Assembly: GCF_001303895.1 (NCBI RefSeq)
Contig: NZ_LJSD01000001.1
Span: 292,217-356,216 of the forward strand
Source: Mesorhizobium sp. 1M-11
GTDB taxonomy: Bacteria; Pseudomonadota; Alphaproteobacteria; Rhizobiales; Rhizobiaceae
DNA: 64,000 nucleotides
Reading direction: 5' to 3'
Shown piece after piece: positions 43,188 through 51,854 of the stretch. A program made the position numbers and the translations under genes. The notes beneath the pieces were generated by a model. That model was not told the DNA's origin. It saw only the letters and a program-made list of their open reading frames with translations, and did no database searches. The first letter of the stretch is position 1. Each line of letters opens with the position of its first letter.

Positions 43188-44572
43188 TCTCCTTTCAACA
43201 CCTTCGCCAGCGCCGTGGTCAGATTTTGCGGACGGTAGCCGAGTTTGGAAGGCGTCAATCCCAACCGCACGATGACCAGCTTCTGCGACGGGATGACGGC
43301 GACCGTCTGGCCATCATGGCCTTCCAGCCAGTATGCGTCTGCCGGCACGCCAGCCTTGGCGGTGGCGCCGGGATCGTGCTCGTTCCCGGGTGCCTCGATC
43401 CACAACTGTCCGCGCGTATAGATGCCGTCGGAAGCGGGCGCCGGCTCACGCATCCAGGATACGAAGCCGGCAGGCAGGATTTCCTGCCCGTTCCACACGC
43501 CGTCCTGCAACAGGAACTGGCCGAAACGTGCCCAGTCTCGCGCGGTGGCATAGAGATAGGAAGAACCGACGAACGTGCCCTGCTCGTCGGTCTCCAGGAC
43601 CGCACTGGTCATGCCGATCGGTTCGAACAGCTTGAGCCGTGGCCAGGTCAGCGCCTGCTTGGGATCGGTAAAGGTGTTCTGCCAGATACGCGACAGCATC
43701 ACCGCCGTGCCGCTGGAATAGGAATAAGCCTTGCCGGGTTCGCCCGTCAGCGGCTTGGTCGAAGCGAAACCTGCCATGTCGGGTTCCTGATAGAGCATGC
43801 GCGTAACGTCGGTCACCGCGCCATAATCTTCATTGAATTCCAGCCCGCTCGACATCGCCATCATATCGGCCAGCGTGATGGCAGCGCGCTTGTCGGCCTT
43901 CCAGTCCGGGAACAGGCCCTGATCGGTAATGGCGAGCTTGCCCTCCTTGACCAGGGTTCCCACGATCGCGGCATTGACCGACTTGGTCATCGACCAACCG
44001 AGCAGCGGTGTCTTGTCCGAAAAGCCGGCACCGTAGCGTTCGCCCACAATGCGACCGTTCTGCACCACGACCACGGCGCGCATGCCGGGGCCGGTCAGCG
44101 AGACATCGTCGAGGATCTTGATGACCTCCGGGTCCTGCGAGGGTTCGACACGGCCGCCCGCCGGCCACAGCACGTCCTGCACCACAGGCGGGACGAACAG
44201 GTCGGTCGAGATGGTCTTGGCCGCCGTCACATTGCCGTCGGGCACATTCGCGCAGCCAAGTCCCGGCCGCAGCACCGCCGTGCCCCTGCCGAAGACACCG
44301 AACAGGCCGGCACTGACAGTGCCAGCATCCTTGTCGACATCAAGCATCATCAGCTTCAGGATCGGATGTCCTGGAGCCTGCACGTCCACCGCCAGCACCT
44401 GTTCGGCGTCACGCCCGGCCAGGAACACATTGGAACACACGATCTTGGCAGTGTAGTTGGCGGCAACGCGGATCAACGCCGGCGGCGCCACCCACAGCCA
44501 CACCACTGCGCCAACCACCGCGATGACGACCAGAGCCAGCAGCCATTTCAGTATTTTGCCGACGACGCGCAT
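43184..44572 (-). CDS. Serine hydrolase of the beta-lactamase/class C family, membrane-anchored
   Basis: Started at 44572 (MRVVGKILKWLLALVV), with GGGAGG 8 nt upstream, the protein has 462 residues and one N-terminal membrane segment (about 8-28). Catalytic motifs of the family are S194-M-T-K197, a YSS motif near YSYSSGTAVML and an EGHDGQTVAV segment in the place of KTG. It acts in the periplasm or outside. The closest named relatives are esterase-type or D-amino-peptidase-type beta-lactamase fold proteins; true beta-lactamase activity is unproven. Confidence 0.85.
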   Translation of the reverse strand: MRVVGKILKWLLALVVIAVVGAVVWLWVAPPALIRVAANYTAKIVCSNVFLAGRDAEQVLAVDVQAPGHPILKLMMLDVDKDAGTVSAGLFGVFGRGTAVLRPGLGCANVPDGNVTAAKTISTDLFVPPVVQDVLWPAGGRVEPSQDPEVIKILDDVSLTGPGMRAVVVVQNGRIVGERYGAGFSDKTPLLGWSMTKSVNAAIVGTLVKEGKLAITDQGLFPDWKADKRAAITLADMMAMSSGLEFNEDYGAVTDVTRMLYQEPDMAGFASTKPLTGEPGKAYSYSSGTAVMLSRIWQNTFTDPKQALTWPRLKLFEPIGMTSAVLETDEQGTFVGSSYLYATARDWARFGQFLLQDGVWNGQEILPAGFVSWMREPAPASDGIYTRGQLWIEAPGNEHDPGATAKAGVPADAYWLEGHDGQTVAVIPSQKLVIVRLGLTPSKLGYRPQNLTTALAKVLKGD

Positions 44573-44886
44573 ACACACAGCCTCCCAACCCCATTTCCGC
44601 ACCCAATCTGCCGCGATTGTCCGCCCCGCCGCAACTGGAGATGTTGAGGCACCGGCAGCTTACCCCCTGCTTCACAGAACCGTGAGCCGCCCCTTCCGCG
44701 ATTGCCCCCACACGCTGGATAAGTCATCACGATCCTTGCGTATTCGCCCGCGTCAACCGATTATCAACCATGTTGGGTGATTGAAGTGGGATGCGTGGCG
44801 GCAAGTGGGGACACCGCAACCGGCTAAGAACCGGACAGAACGACCCATCCGCGACCGGCGGTCACCGGTCTGGACTTGATTTTCGG
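44573..44886. other. 314-nt divergent gap
   Basis: Lies between the minus-strand serine hydrolase and the plus-strand GH25 gene and must hold both promoters. The only clear structure is a hairpin with arms GACCGG (44853-44858) and CCGGTC (44865-44870) just before the GH25 start, which could affect its leader. No gene was seen. Confidence 0.4.
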
Positions 44887-45684
44887 ATGCGTCGTCTCGC
44901 GATCCTGCTCTGCTTCACTGCTCTTTCCGCCTGTTCGACCGTCGACGCGCTTACCCCGGTGTCACCCGGCTCCAGCGGCCCCTCGGTCGCGCTGCGTGCA
45001 CCGCGTTTCGCCGATTCCAAGCCACATGAGTGGGACAGCGGCGCACCGTGGTCTTATGCGGTCCACGGCACGGACGTATCGAAATACCAGACCTCGGTGA
45101 ACTGGCAGAAGGCCAAAGCCAGTGGTGTTTCCTTCGCCTTCATCAAAGCGACCGAAGGCGGTGACCGCGTCGACGACATGTTCGCCGACCATTGGCGCGG
45201 CACCAAGGCTGCCGGCGTTCCGCGCGCAGCCTATCATTTCTATTATTTCTGCCGCCCCGCGGCGGAACAGGCACGCTGGTTCATCGAGAACGTACCGAAC
45301 GACCGATCCTCCATGCCACCAGTGCTCGACATGGAATGGAACCCGCAGTCGCCCACCTGCAAGCTCAGGCCGCCGGCAGAGACGGTGCGCTCGGAGATGA
45401 GCATCTTCCTTGGCATCGTCGAGAAGCACTACGGCAAGAAACCGATCATCTATACATCCATCGACTTTTTCGACGACAACAACCTGTCGACCTTCCGCGG
45501 TTATCCTTACTGGCTGCGTTCAGTGGCCGGCCACCCGACGCAGAAGTATGGCAGCCACCCCTTCACCTTCTGGCAATACACCGGAACCGGTGTCATTCCA
45601 GGTATGAAGGGCGACGCCGACATCAACGTCTTCAACGGCTCCGAAGCCGCCTGGAACAAGTGGCTGCGGCAGAACACCCGTTGA
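44887..45684 (+). CDS. GH25 muramidase (lysozyme), lipoprotein
   Basis: Cleaves MurNAc-GlcNAc bonds in peptidoglycan. The start at 44887 (MRRLAILLCFTALSACSTVD) gives 265 residues and a lipobox LSAC at C16. Catalytic residues of the GH25 fold are visible: D63 in HGTDVSKYQ, D148 and E150 in VLDMEWN. IIYTSIDFFDDN and FWQYTGTGVIPG complete the barrel. A frame 32 codons longer exists but lacks a signal peptide at its start. Next to a lytic transglycosylase and an MliC-like inhibitor. Confidence 0.93.
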   Translation: MRRLAILLCFTALSACSTVDALTPVSPGSSGPSVALRAPRFADSKPHEWDSGAPWSYAVHGTDVSKYQTSVNWQKAKASGVSFAFIKATEGGDRVDDMFADHWRGTKAAGVPRAAYHFYYFCRPAAEQARWFIENVPNDRSSMPPVLDMEWNPQSPTCKLRPPAETVRSEMSIFLGIVEKHYGKKPIIYTSIDFFDDNNLSTFRGYPYWLRSVAGHPTQKYGSHPFTFWQYTGTGVIPGMKGDADINVFNGSEAAWNKWLRQNTR

Positions 45685-45766
45685 CAGGGCGGCCACGGCC
45701 TGCTTTTCGACACTGACTTTCGCCGGTCTTTGTACCGCGCCACGAAATCAGTCCGAAAGGAAGACC

Positions 45767-47014
45767 ATGCGACTGCGCTCCAGCCTCATCGCGGCGCTGC
45801 TGCCGGTATTGGCAGCAACCTCCGCCATGGCGCAATCCGCGCCCGCAGACCAGCAGTCTGCTCCCGCAGCCACGCAAAAGCTGGATCCCACCGCCGCGCC
45901 CTGCGGCGGCGATTTCGATATCTGGAAGCAGGGTGTCGCGGAAGAAGCCAAGGCGGCTGGCGTCGGCAAAACCGGGCTCGACGCACTTGAGAACGCAACC
46001 TTCGACACCCGCGTCCTGGCTAGAGACCGCGCCCAGGGCGTGTTCTCCCAGACCTTCACCCAGTTCTCCGGCCGCATGATCTCGGCCTACCGGCTGAAGC
46101 AGGGCAATACCATGCTGCAGAAATACGGCTCGGTCTTTTCCCGCGCGCAAGATGAATTCGGCGTACAGCCTGCCATCGTCACGGCTTTCTGGGCGCTGGA
46201 GACCGACTTCGGGGCGGTGCAAGGCGACTTCAACACGCTGAATGCACTGGTCACACTCTCGAACGACTGCCGCCGCCCCGCGGTATTCCGCCGCCAGATC
46301 GTGCCGCTGCTCAAGCTGATCGACCGCGGCGATCTGCCAGCCGACGTCCAAGGCGCATGGGCCGGCGAGATCGGCCAGACGCAGATGCTGCCGATCGACT
46401 ACCTCGAAGACAGCGTCGACGGCGACAATGACGGCAAAGTCGACCTGCGCAACAGCGCACCCGATGTCATCATGACCACCGCCAAGAAGCTCGAGATCAA
46501 GGGCTGGAAGCGCGACCAGCCTTGGGTACAGGAAGTACGAGTGCCGGACACTTTGCCCTGGGAGCAGACGGCGCGCACCAACAAGATGCCGATCAGCCAA
46601 TGGAACCAGTGGGGTGTCACCAACCCGGACGGTTCGCCGCTGGCAGATAACGGCCTGAAGGCCGGTCTCGCGCTGCCGATGGGCCGCAAGGGTCCCGCCT
46701 TCCTGACCTATGACAATTTCGACGTCTACATCGAGTGGAACCAGTCCTTCACCTATGCGCTCACCGCGGCGGTAATGGCGACCCGTTTCGCCGGCGCGCC
46801 GGCCTATGACCCGCGCAATCCGGAGCCGGGCCTCAGCATGGAGCAGATGAAGGAATTGCAGACCAGGCTGGAAGCCAGGGGCTACGACGTCGGCAAGGTC
46901 GACGGCATCCTCGGCACCAATACGCGCGATGCGGTACGGAAGGAACAGGCCAGGCTCGGCATTCCTGCCGATGGCTGGCCAACGCCGGAGCTTCTCGAAA
47001 AGCTTTCGGCGTGA
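45767..47014 (+). CDS. Lytic murein transglycosylase, MltB family, with PG-binding domain
   Basis: The 415-residue protein has a signal peptide ending at AMA (about residue 22). An SLT_2 domain follows with catalytic E145 in FWALETDFGAVQG, then GEIGQTQMLPIDYLE. A C-terminal peptidoglycan-binding domain lies at about 355-413 (LSMEQMKELQTRLEARGYDVGKVDG). It is probably periplasmic rather than a lipoprotein, as no lipobox is seen. It converges directly on the MliC-like gene, whose stop abuts its own. Confidence 0.93.
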   Translation: MRLRSSLIAALLPVLAATSAMAQSAPADQQSAPAATQKLDPTAAPCGGDFDIWKQGVAEEAKAAGVGKTGLDALENATFDTRVLARDRAQGVFSQTFTQFSGRMISAYRLKQGNTMLQKYGSVFSRAQDEFGVQPAIVTAFWALETDFGAVQGDFNTLNALVTLSNDCRRPAVFRRQIVPLLKLIDRGDLPADVQGAWAGEIGQTQMLPIDYLEDSVDGDNDGKVDLRNSAPDVIMTTAKKLEIKGWKRDQPWVQEVRVPDTLPWEQTARTNKMPISQWNQWGVTNPDGSPLADNGLKAGLALPMGRKGPAFLTYDNFDVYIEWNQSFTYALTAAVMATRFAGAPAYDPRNPEPGLSMEQMKELQTRLEARGYDVGKVDGILGTNTRDAVRKEQARLGIPADGWPTPELLEKLSA

Positions 47015-47377
47015 CTATTCAGCCTGCTTGCAGGTGACCGGTTTCTGCGGGCTTTGCATCAGGTCGGTAAAGGTTGCCTCGCTGCCTTTGGTCCACCACT
47101 CATACTGCTGTCCGACATAGCGCGCACCGGAGCCGCTGATCACTGAAACGGCGACGACTGTGGTCTTTCCGAGATCCAGCACGGCGAACTGATTGGCGCT
47201 GGTGTTGATATAGGTGACGGCTACTTTCTGCCCGGGACAAACATACGCCATGCAGGTCGTGCGCGGTTTCTCTTTCCCGGGCAACTTGAGCGTCACGGTC
47301 GTCGCCGAGGCCGTCGCGGTCAAGGCCAGCAACGCTCCTATGAGAGATGCAGCGCCTTTCACGATCGTTCTCCCCAT
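47015..47377 (-). CDS. MliC-like lysozyme inhibitor, periplasmic
   Basis: The 120-residue protein has a signal peptide ending near ASA (residue 25). The mature part reads like MliC/PliC inhibitors: YVCPGQKVAVTYIN, FAVLDLGK, SGSGARYVG (81-89) and YEWWTKGSEATF. In E. coli the SGxxY-type region binds the lysozyme active site. Cysteines at 42, 47 and 116 may form a disulfide. There is no lipobox, so it would be soluble. It faces the MltB gene and lies 16 nt downstream of the decarboxylase gene on the same strand. Confidence 0.8.
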   Translation of the reverse strand: MGRTIVKGAASLIGALLALTATASATTVTLKLPGKEKPRTTCMAYVCPGQKVAVTYINTSANQFAVLDLGKTTVVAVSVISGSGARYVGQQYEWWTKGSEATFTDLMQSPQKPVTCKQAE

Positions 47378-47393
47378 GGATGAACCCTCCCGC

Positions 47394-48614
47394 TTAATCC
47401 GCCATTGTCTCCAGGCTGGCGAACCCCTGCGGCGCCTCGCCCTCGTCGAAAGGCGTCGTCACTTCCACGAAAGTGTCGGGATAGAAGCCGTTGAAGCGGG
47501 TCCTCAGCGACAGCGAATAGGCGCCGATATGGCCGATCTCGATCCAGTCGCCGGTGTCCACCGTTTCTGGCAGCCAGAATGGCCGTGAGAGGATGTCGAC
47601 GGAATCGCAGGTCGCTCCGCAAACCTTGAACGGCACGATGTTTTTCTCCGAACCGTTGCGTGAGCGGATCGCAGGATCGGGAATGAAGCGCGCCGGCAAG
47701 GTGATCTTGCCAGTCCAGGAATCCGACAGCGAAGCCCAGATGCCGTCATTGATGTAGAGCCGCCTGCCCTTGCGCAGAAGCACGCGCACGATCAGGGAAA
47801 GGCAGCGCGCCACGATCACGCGGCCGGGCTCTGCCACCAGCGGCATCTGGTCGAAGCCATACTCTCTCAGATCACCCGATAGCCTGGACATGATCTGGCC
47901 GAGCGATGGCATTTCGACATGTTTGCGGTTGGGGTCGTGACCGTATTCTGCCGGGAAGCCACCGCCGACATCGAGACCCGCGAGATCGAAGGAAAGACGG
48001 TTGCGCACCCAGTCGGCCGAGGCCAGTGCCCTCTCGTAGGTGTCGGGATCCTCAATCTGGCTGCCGACGTGGAAGCACAGCCCGACTTTGTAGCCGGTGC
48101 GCGCCAATCGTTCCGCCAGTTCCACCGCATTCGCCGGCCCTGCGCCGAATTTCTTGGACAGTTCGTAGGCTGCATGGCCCTTGGTCTGAACACGCACGAA
48201 AACGGTGAGCGCACCGGGATCGATGTCGAGCGCGCGCACCACGCGCGTCAGCTTGGTGATCTCGTCCTCATGGTCGATGGCAACGACGCGGATGCCATAT
48301 TTCTCCAGCGCCAGCTTGATGTCGGACTGCGCCTTGATGGGATGCATGTAGAGCATTTCCGCATCCGGAGAGACTGCGCGCACAGCGGCGAATTCGCCTG
48401 GAGATGCGACGTCGAAGGCGGTGACGCCGGCCTCGGTCAGCGCCTTCAGGACGATCTGCTCGCCATTGGTCTTCACCGCATAGGCGGTCTTGCCGGGGAA
48501 CATATCCATGAACTGCCGCGCATCGGCCTTCAGCACTTGCGGACGGAAGCAGTAGATCGGATCGTCGGGGCGAAGAGCGAGGGCTGCCTCGCGGGCATTT
48601 TCGAATCGCTGCAT
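47394..48614 (-). CDS. Ornithine/lysine decarboxylase, alanine-racemase fold
   Basis: PLP enzyme of fold type III that would make putrescine or cadaverine. The 406-residue protein has the PLP lysine K48 in YAVKTNGEQ, FDVASPGEF, CFHVGSQ, GLDVGGGFP, AEPGRVIVA, and the substrate-site cysteine in ATCDSVDIL. The length and motifs match bacterial/eukaryotic-type ornithine decarboxylases; lysine activity is possible. It is upstream of the MliC-like gene and could be co-transcribed with it. Confidence 0.9.
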   Translation of the reverse strand: MQRFENAREAALALRPDDPIYCFRPQVLKADARQFMDMFPGKTAYAVKTNGEQIVLKALTEAGVTAFDVASPGEFAAVRAVSPDAEMLYMHPIKAQSDIKLALEKYGIRVVAIDHEDEITKLTRVVRALDIDPGALTVFVRVQTKGHAAYELSKKFGAGPANAVELAERLARTGYKVGLCFHVGSQIEDPDTYERALASADWVRNRLSFDLAGLDVGGGFPAEYGHDPNRKHVEMPSLGQIMSRLSGDLREYGFDQMPLVAEPGRVIVARCLSLIVRVLLRKGRRLYINDGIWASLSDSWTGKITLPARFIPDPAIRSRNGSEKNIVPFKVCGATCDSVDILSRPFWLPETVDTGDWIEIGHIGAYSLSLRTRFNGFYPDTFVEVTTPFDEGEAPQGFASLETMAD

Positions 48615-48820
48615 GAGGCGAATCCCTTTCTCGGTATGCGCAGTTAAACCTCACTAGCCGGGAAAGAAAACAGGAGCGTGTCCATTCGTTTTGCCCATGA
48701 ACCCACTGACAAACCTGTCAGGAGCCTTGTTCCCGCCAGCAGGATTCGGGTGGCGGTACGATCCAGGGCGGCTAGTTTCAGAAGGCCAGCAAAGCACCGC
48801 GCAAGGGGGCGCGATCCGTT

Positions 48821-49756
48821 ATGCGCACAGCCACTCAGGCCGCCCAGACCGGCCCAATGAGTCTCAAGGACTGGGGCCAGCTTCTGCTGCTCGGGGCGAT
48901 CTGGGGTGGCTCCTTCTTCTTCGCCCGCGTCGCAGTGGCGGAAATGCACCCTCTGGTTCTGGTGCTGTTTCGCGTGACAATCGCGGCGGCTGCACTGCAC
49001 ATCTATCTCTTGTTGCGAGGCCCATCGTTCAAATTGGCATTGCCGCATATTGGCCTGTTCTTCCTGCTGGCCCTCACCAACAACGTCATCCCTTTCTCGC
49101 TGATTTTCGCCGGCCAGACCGAGCTTGGCGCAGGCATTGCTTCGGTGCTGAATGCGACGACGCCATTCTGGACGTTGATCGTGGCCAACGCCATGACCGC
49201 CGACGAGAAGCTGTCCTGGAACAAGCTCGCAGGCATCGGGCTCGGCATCGCCGGTACCGCCGTCATGGTCGGCCCTGGCGTGCTTGCCGGTCTTGGCGGA
49301 CCTGTGTGGCCGAAATTCGCGCTGATCGGCGCTTCGCTGTCCTATGCCTTCGCGCTGATGGTGGCGCGGCGGCTGAAGAGCGTGCCGCCACCCGTGCTGG
49401 CGACCGGCCAGTTGACTGCCTCGACCATCATCATGATCCCGGTCATTCTCTTGACCACGGGACCCGCTGGCTTGTTCTCGGCCAGCGCATCCGTTTGGGC
49501 AGCGGTCTTCGGCCTGGCATTGCTCTCCACCGCCTTCGCCTACATCCTCTATTTCAACCTTGTTGCCTCGGCCGGCGCCACCAACGCCTCGCTGGTCACG
49601 CTGATCGTACCGGTAAGCGCCATCCTGCTCGGCATCGCTTTCCTGGGCGAACATATCGAGACGTTCGAGCTCTTTGGCATGCTTCTGATCGGCCTGGGTC
49701 TGGTCACCATCGATGGGCGCCTGTTTGCTCGCCGAGAGACCGTTCTGAAAAGTTGA
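48821..49756 (+). CDS. EamA/DMT family transporter
   Basis: Ten-helix drug/metabolite transporter of 311 residues with two EamA repeats. The first starts WGQLLLLGAIWGGSFFFARVAV, the second KFALIGASLSYAFALMVARRL. SASASVWAAVFGLALLSTAFAYILYFNLVASAGA precedes the typical end region VSAILLGIAFLGEHI. The substrate is unknown. It is divergent from the decarboxylase across 206 nt. Confidence 0.9.
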   Translation: MRTATQAAQTGPMSLKDWGQLLLLGAIWGGSFFFARVAVAEMHPLVLVLFRVTIAAAALHIYLLLRGPSFKLALPHIGLFFLLALTNNVIPFSLIFAGQTELGAGIASVLNATTPFWTLIVANAMTADEKLSWNKLAGIGLGIAGTAVMVGPGVLAGLGGPVWPKFALIGASLSYAFALMVARRLKSVPPPVLATGQLTASTIIMIPVILLTTGPAGLFSASASVWAAVFGLALLSTAFAYILYFNLVASAGATNASLVTLIVPVSAILLGIAFLGEHIETFELFGMLLIGLGLVTIDGRLFARRETVLKS

Positions 49757-50054
49757 AGAGAACGAGCGGGAGAATGCTCCGAAGCGGAGCGTGCTTTTCA
49801 GCGTGCGAATTTCGCAGTGCAACAGCTTGCTGTCCGTCGCCCGATATAGCCTATTTTCAGGCTGTCTCCGACACCTTTCAGCCACAATTTATACACAGCC
49901 GACACCTCTGCATTTAGCCAAGGAATTCAAGGCATAGCGGCAAAATCGAAGTCGAAATTTCTAAAGTCTTGTCGCATTGCAGCACATTTTCTCCTTGTGT
50001 GTGACCGAAATGCCTCTAGACTCGGTTCATAGTTTTCCAAGAGGAGGCTATGTC
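49757..50054. other. 298-nt AT-rich gap before small membrane peptide
   Basis: More AT-rich than its surroundings, without a gene. A possible promoter for the small peptide is TTGTGT (49995-50000) and TAGACT (50017-50022), 16 nt apart, putting the start near 50029. Confidence 0.35.
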
Positions 50055-50141
50055 ATGGGACTTACAAGGCCACTCAATGCACTGATGATTTGTGCTGCAT
50101 TTGCGTTCATCGGCGCCCTCATTGTGGGCGTTCTTCCATAA
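50055..50141 (+). CDS. 28-residue single-pass membrane peptide
   Basis: ATG at 50055 preceded by GAGGAGG with a 7-nt spacer, an optimal ribosome site. The peptide begins MGLTRPLNALMICAAF and ends in VGVLP; residues 9-27 are almost all hydrophobic, so it should be one membrane helix. An alternative ATG at 50050 gives an 11-codon frame and is unlikely. A strong terminator follows 47 nt later, making this a compact gene of its own. I think similar tiny proteins exist in other rhizobia, but the function is unknown. Confidence 0.7.
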   Translation: MGLTRPLNALMICAAFAFIGALIVGVLP

Positions 50142-50188
50142 GGCCGCAGCAGCGGGGGAAGTCAGCACCATATAGTTCAAACCATTGA

Positions 50189-50214
50189 AAAGGCCGGGGA
50201 AACCCGGCCTTTTT
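50189..50214 (+). terminator. Rho-independent terminator after the small peptide
   Basis: Perfect 10-bp arms AAAGGCCGGG (50189-50198) and CCCGGCCTTT (50203-50212) around a GAAA tetraloop, followed by a T run. Confidence 0.9.
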
Positions 50215-50288
50215 CTCTTCCGGAACTTTTGCATTCGGTTCCGCTCCGCCCTATAGTGACCAAGGGGCCGGGGTCAGGATGGCGAGCG

Positions 50289-50897
50289 ATGCGGATCGAC
50301 GAATCCGGTGCCCGAAACGACGCGCAGACGCTTTTTCTTGCCAGCCGTACTGCGTGGCGCGACTGGCTGGAGAAAAACAGTGGTGCCGCGAACGGCGTGC
50401 GGCTGGTCATCCGCCACAAGACCAGCGAAACACCGGGCGTTCATTTCCACGAAGCGATCGAAGAGGCGCTCTGCTACGGCTGGGCCGACGGCCGCGCGAC
50501 CAAGCGTGACAATGACAGTTTCTACCTCACCTTCCGGCCCCGCTCGGCCAGCAGCGCCTGGGATCGCATCAACCGGGAGCGTGCCGAAAAGCTGATCGAC
50601 CATGGCCGTATGCGTGACGCCGGCCTTGCTGCGATCCACCGCGCCAGAAGCGCCGGCACATGGGAAGCCTCGATGGGGGCGAAGCCGCTCGGCCTGCCGC
50701 CGGATTTGCAGCGGGAATTCGACGGGAACCGCATCGCTTACCGCAACTTCGAGCGGCTGCCCTCGCCTTCCAGAACGCTGATCCTGAGTTGGATCGACAG
50801 GGCAGGCCAGCCAGAGGCGCGCCGCCGCCGCATCGAGCAGACAATCGCATTGGCCGAGAGCAATGCGAGCGTCAGCCGGGCGCGAGCGGACGATTAG
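50289..50897 (+). CDS. YdeI/OmpD-associated family protein
   Basis: The start at 50289 (MRIDESGARNDAQTLF) gives 202 residues; the frame opens at 50229 but the extension overlaps the terminator tail region. TPGVHFHEAIEEALCYGWADGRATKRDNDSFYLTFRPR is characteristic of the family. The cellular role is poorly known; relatives are described as bacteriocin-protection or OmpD-associated proteins. It converges with metF, 15 nt between stops. Confidence 0.85.
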   Translation: MRIDESGARNDAQTLFLASRTAWRDWLEKNSGAANGVRLVIRHKTSETPGVHFHEAIEEALCYGWADGRATKRDNDSFYLTFRPRSASSAWDRINRERAEKLIDHGRMRDAGLAAIHRARSAGTWEASMGAKPLGLPPDLQREFDGNRIAYRNFERLPSPSRTLILSWIDRAGQPEARRRRIEQTIALAESNASVSRARADD

Positions 50898-50912
50898 GTT
50901 GTCTCCGCCCGC

Positions 50913-51854
50913 TCAGGCTGCCGCCGAACCCGTCTTGGACTGACTTTCCGATACCTCTGGTGCCGTCTGATGCGCACGGATACCGATCATGTGGCAGATG
51001 GCGAAGACGAGATCGGCGCGGTTCATCGTGTAGAAATGGAAATCGCCGACACCACGCTCGACGAGGTCGAGCACCTGTTCCGCGGCCACCGCGGATGCCA
51101 CCAGCATGTGCGTCTGCGGATCGTTGTCCAATCCCTCGAAGCGCTCGGCGAGCCAGGCCGGCACATGGGCACCGGCACGCGAGGCAAAATTCGCCACCTG
51201 CCGAAAATTGTGCACCGGTTGGATACCCGGCACGATCGGAATGTAGATGCCGGCGCGGCGCACCCGCTCGACGTAGCGTTCGTAGAGATCGTTATCGTAG
51301 AAGAACTGGGTAATCGCCCGTTTGGCGCCATTGTCCACCTTGCGCTTCAGCATCTCGATGTCTGTGGCGAAATCCGGGCTCTCCGGATGCTTTTCCGGGT
51401 AGGCGGCAACGGAGATATCGAAGTCGGCGATCGCTTTGAGCCCACCCACCAGCTCGGCGCCATTCTGGTAACCACCGGGATGCGGCGCATAGGCTTGGCC
51501 AACGCCGGAGGCCGGGTCGCCACGCAGCGCCACGAAGCGCTTGATGCCGGTGGCGAAATAGTCGCGGATCACCGCATCCACCTCCTCGCGCGTCGCCCCT
51601 ACGCAAGTGAGATGCGCCGCCGCCGGGATGGCGGTTTCATTGAGAATGCGACGCACCGTGCGCGCCGTGCGCTCCCGTGTCGAACCGCCGGCACCATAGG
51701 TAACGGAAACGAAGTTCGGCTTCAGCGGCTCCAGCCGCTTCACCGTTTCCCACAGCCGAACCTCCATCTCGTCGGTCTTCGGTGGGAAAAATTCAAATGA
51801 AACCCTGATCTTGTCACCGATGTCGGGGCGACGGGAAAAACGGAACTGGTTCAT
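50913..51854 (-). CDS. metF: 5,10-methylenetetrahydrofolate reductase MetF
   Basis: FAD enzyme that makes 5-methyl-THF for methionine synthesis. The 313-residue protein begins MNQFRFSRRPDIG and has VSFEFFPPKTDEME, FVSVTYGAGGSTRERT, VALRGDP and the C-terminal GVGDFHFYTMNRADLV. The length fits bacterial MetF. Its start shares one base with the stop of the upstream ArsR-methyltransferase gene (TGATG), so both are one operon under the palindromic operator at 52881. Confidence 0.96.
   Translation of the reverse strand: MNQFRFSRRPDIGDKIRVSFEFFPPKTDEMEVRLWETVKRLEPLKPNFVSVTYGAGGSTRERTARTVRRILNETAIPAAAHLTCVGATREEVDAVIRDYFATGIKRFVALRGDPASGVGQAYAPHPGGYQNGAELVGGLKAIADFDISVAAYPEKHPESPDFATDIEMLKRKVDNGAKRAITQFFYDNDLYERYVERVRRAGIYIPIVPGIQPVHNFRQVANFASRAGAHVPAWLAERFEGLDNDPQTHMLVASAVAAEQVLDLVERGVGDFHFYTMNRADLVFAICHMIGIRAHQTAPEVSESQSKTGSAAA

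Noticed and set aside
46399..46689. Antisense frame inside the MltB gene as a possible second inhibitor
   Set aside because: No signal peptide or inhibitor motif; a shadow frame.
48644..49885. 413-codon minus-strand open frame opposite the EamA transporter
   Set aside because: Gln/Arg/Asp-rich composition; the plus strand encodes a convincing ten-helix transporter.
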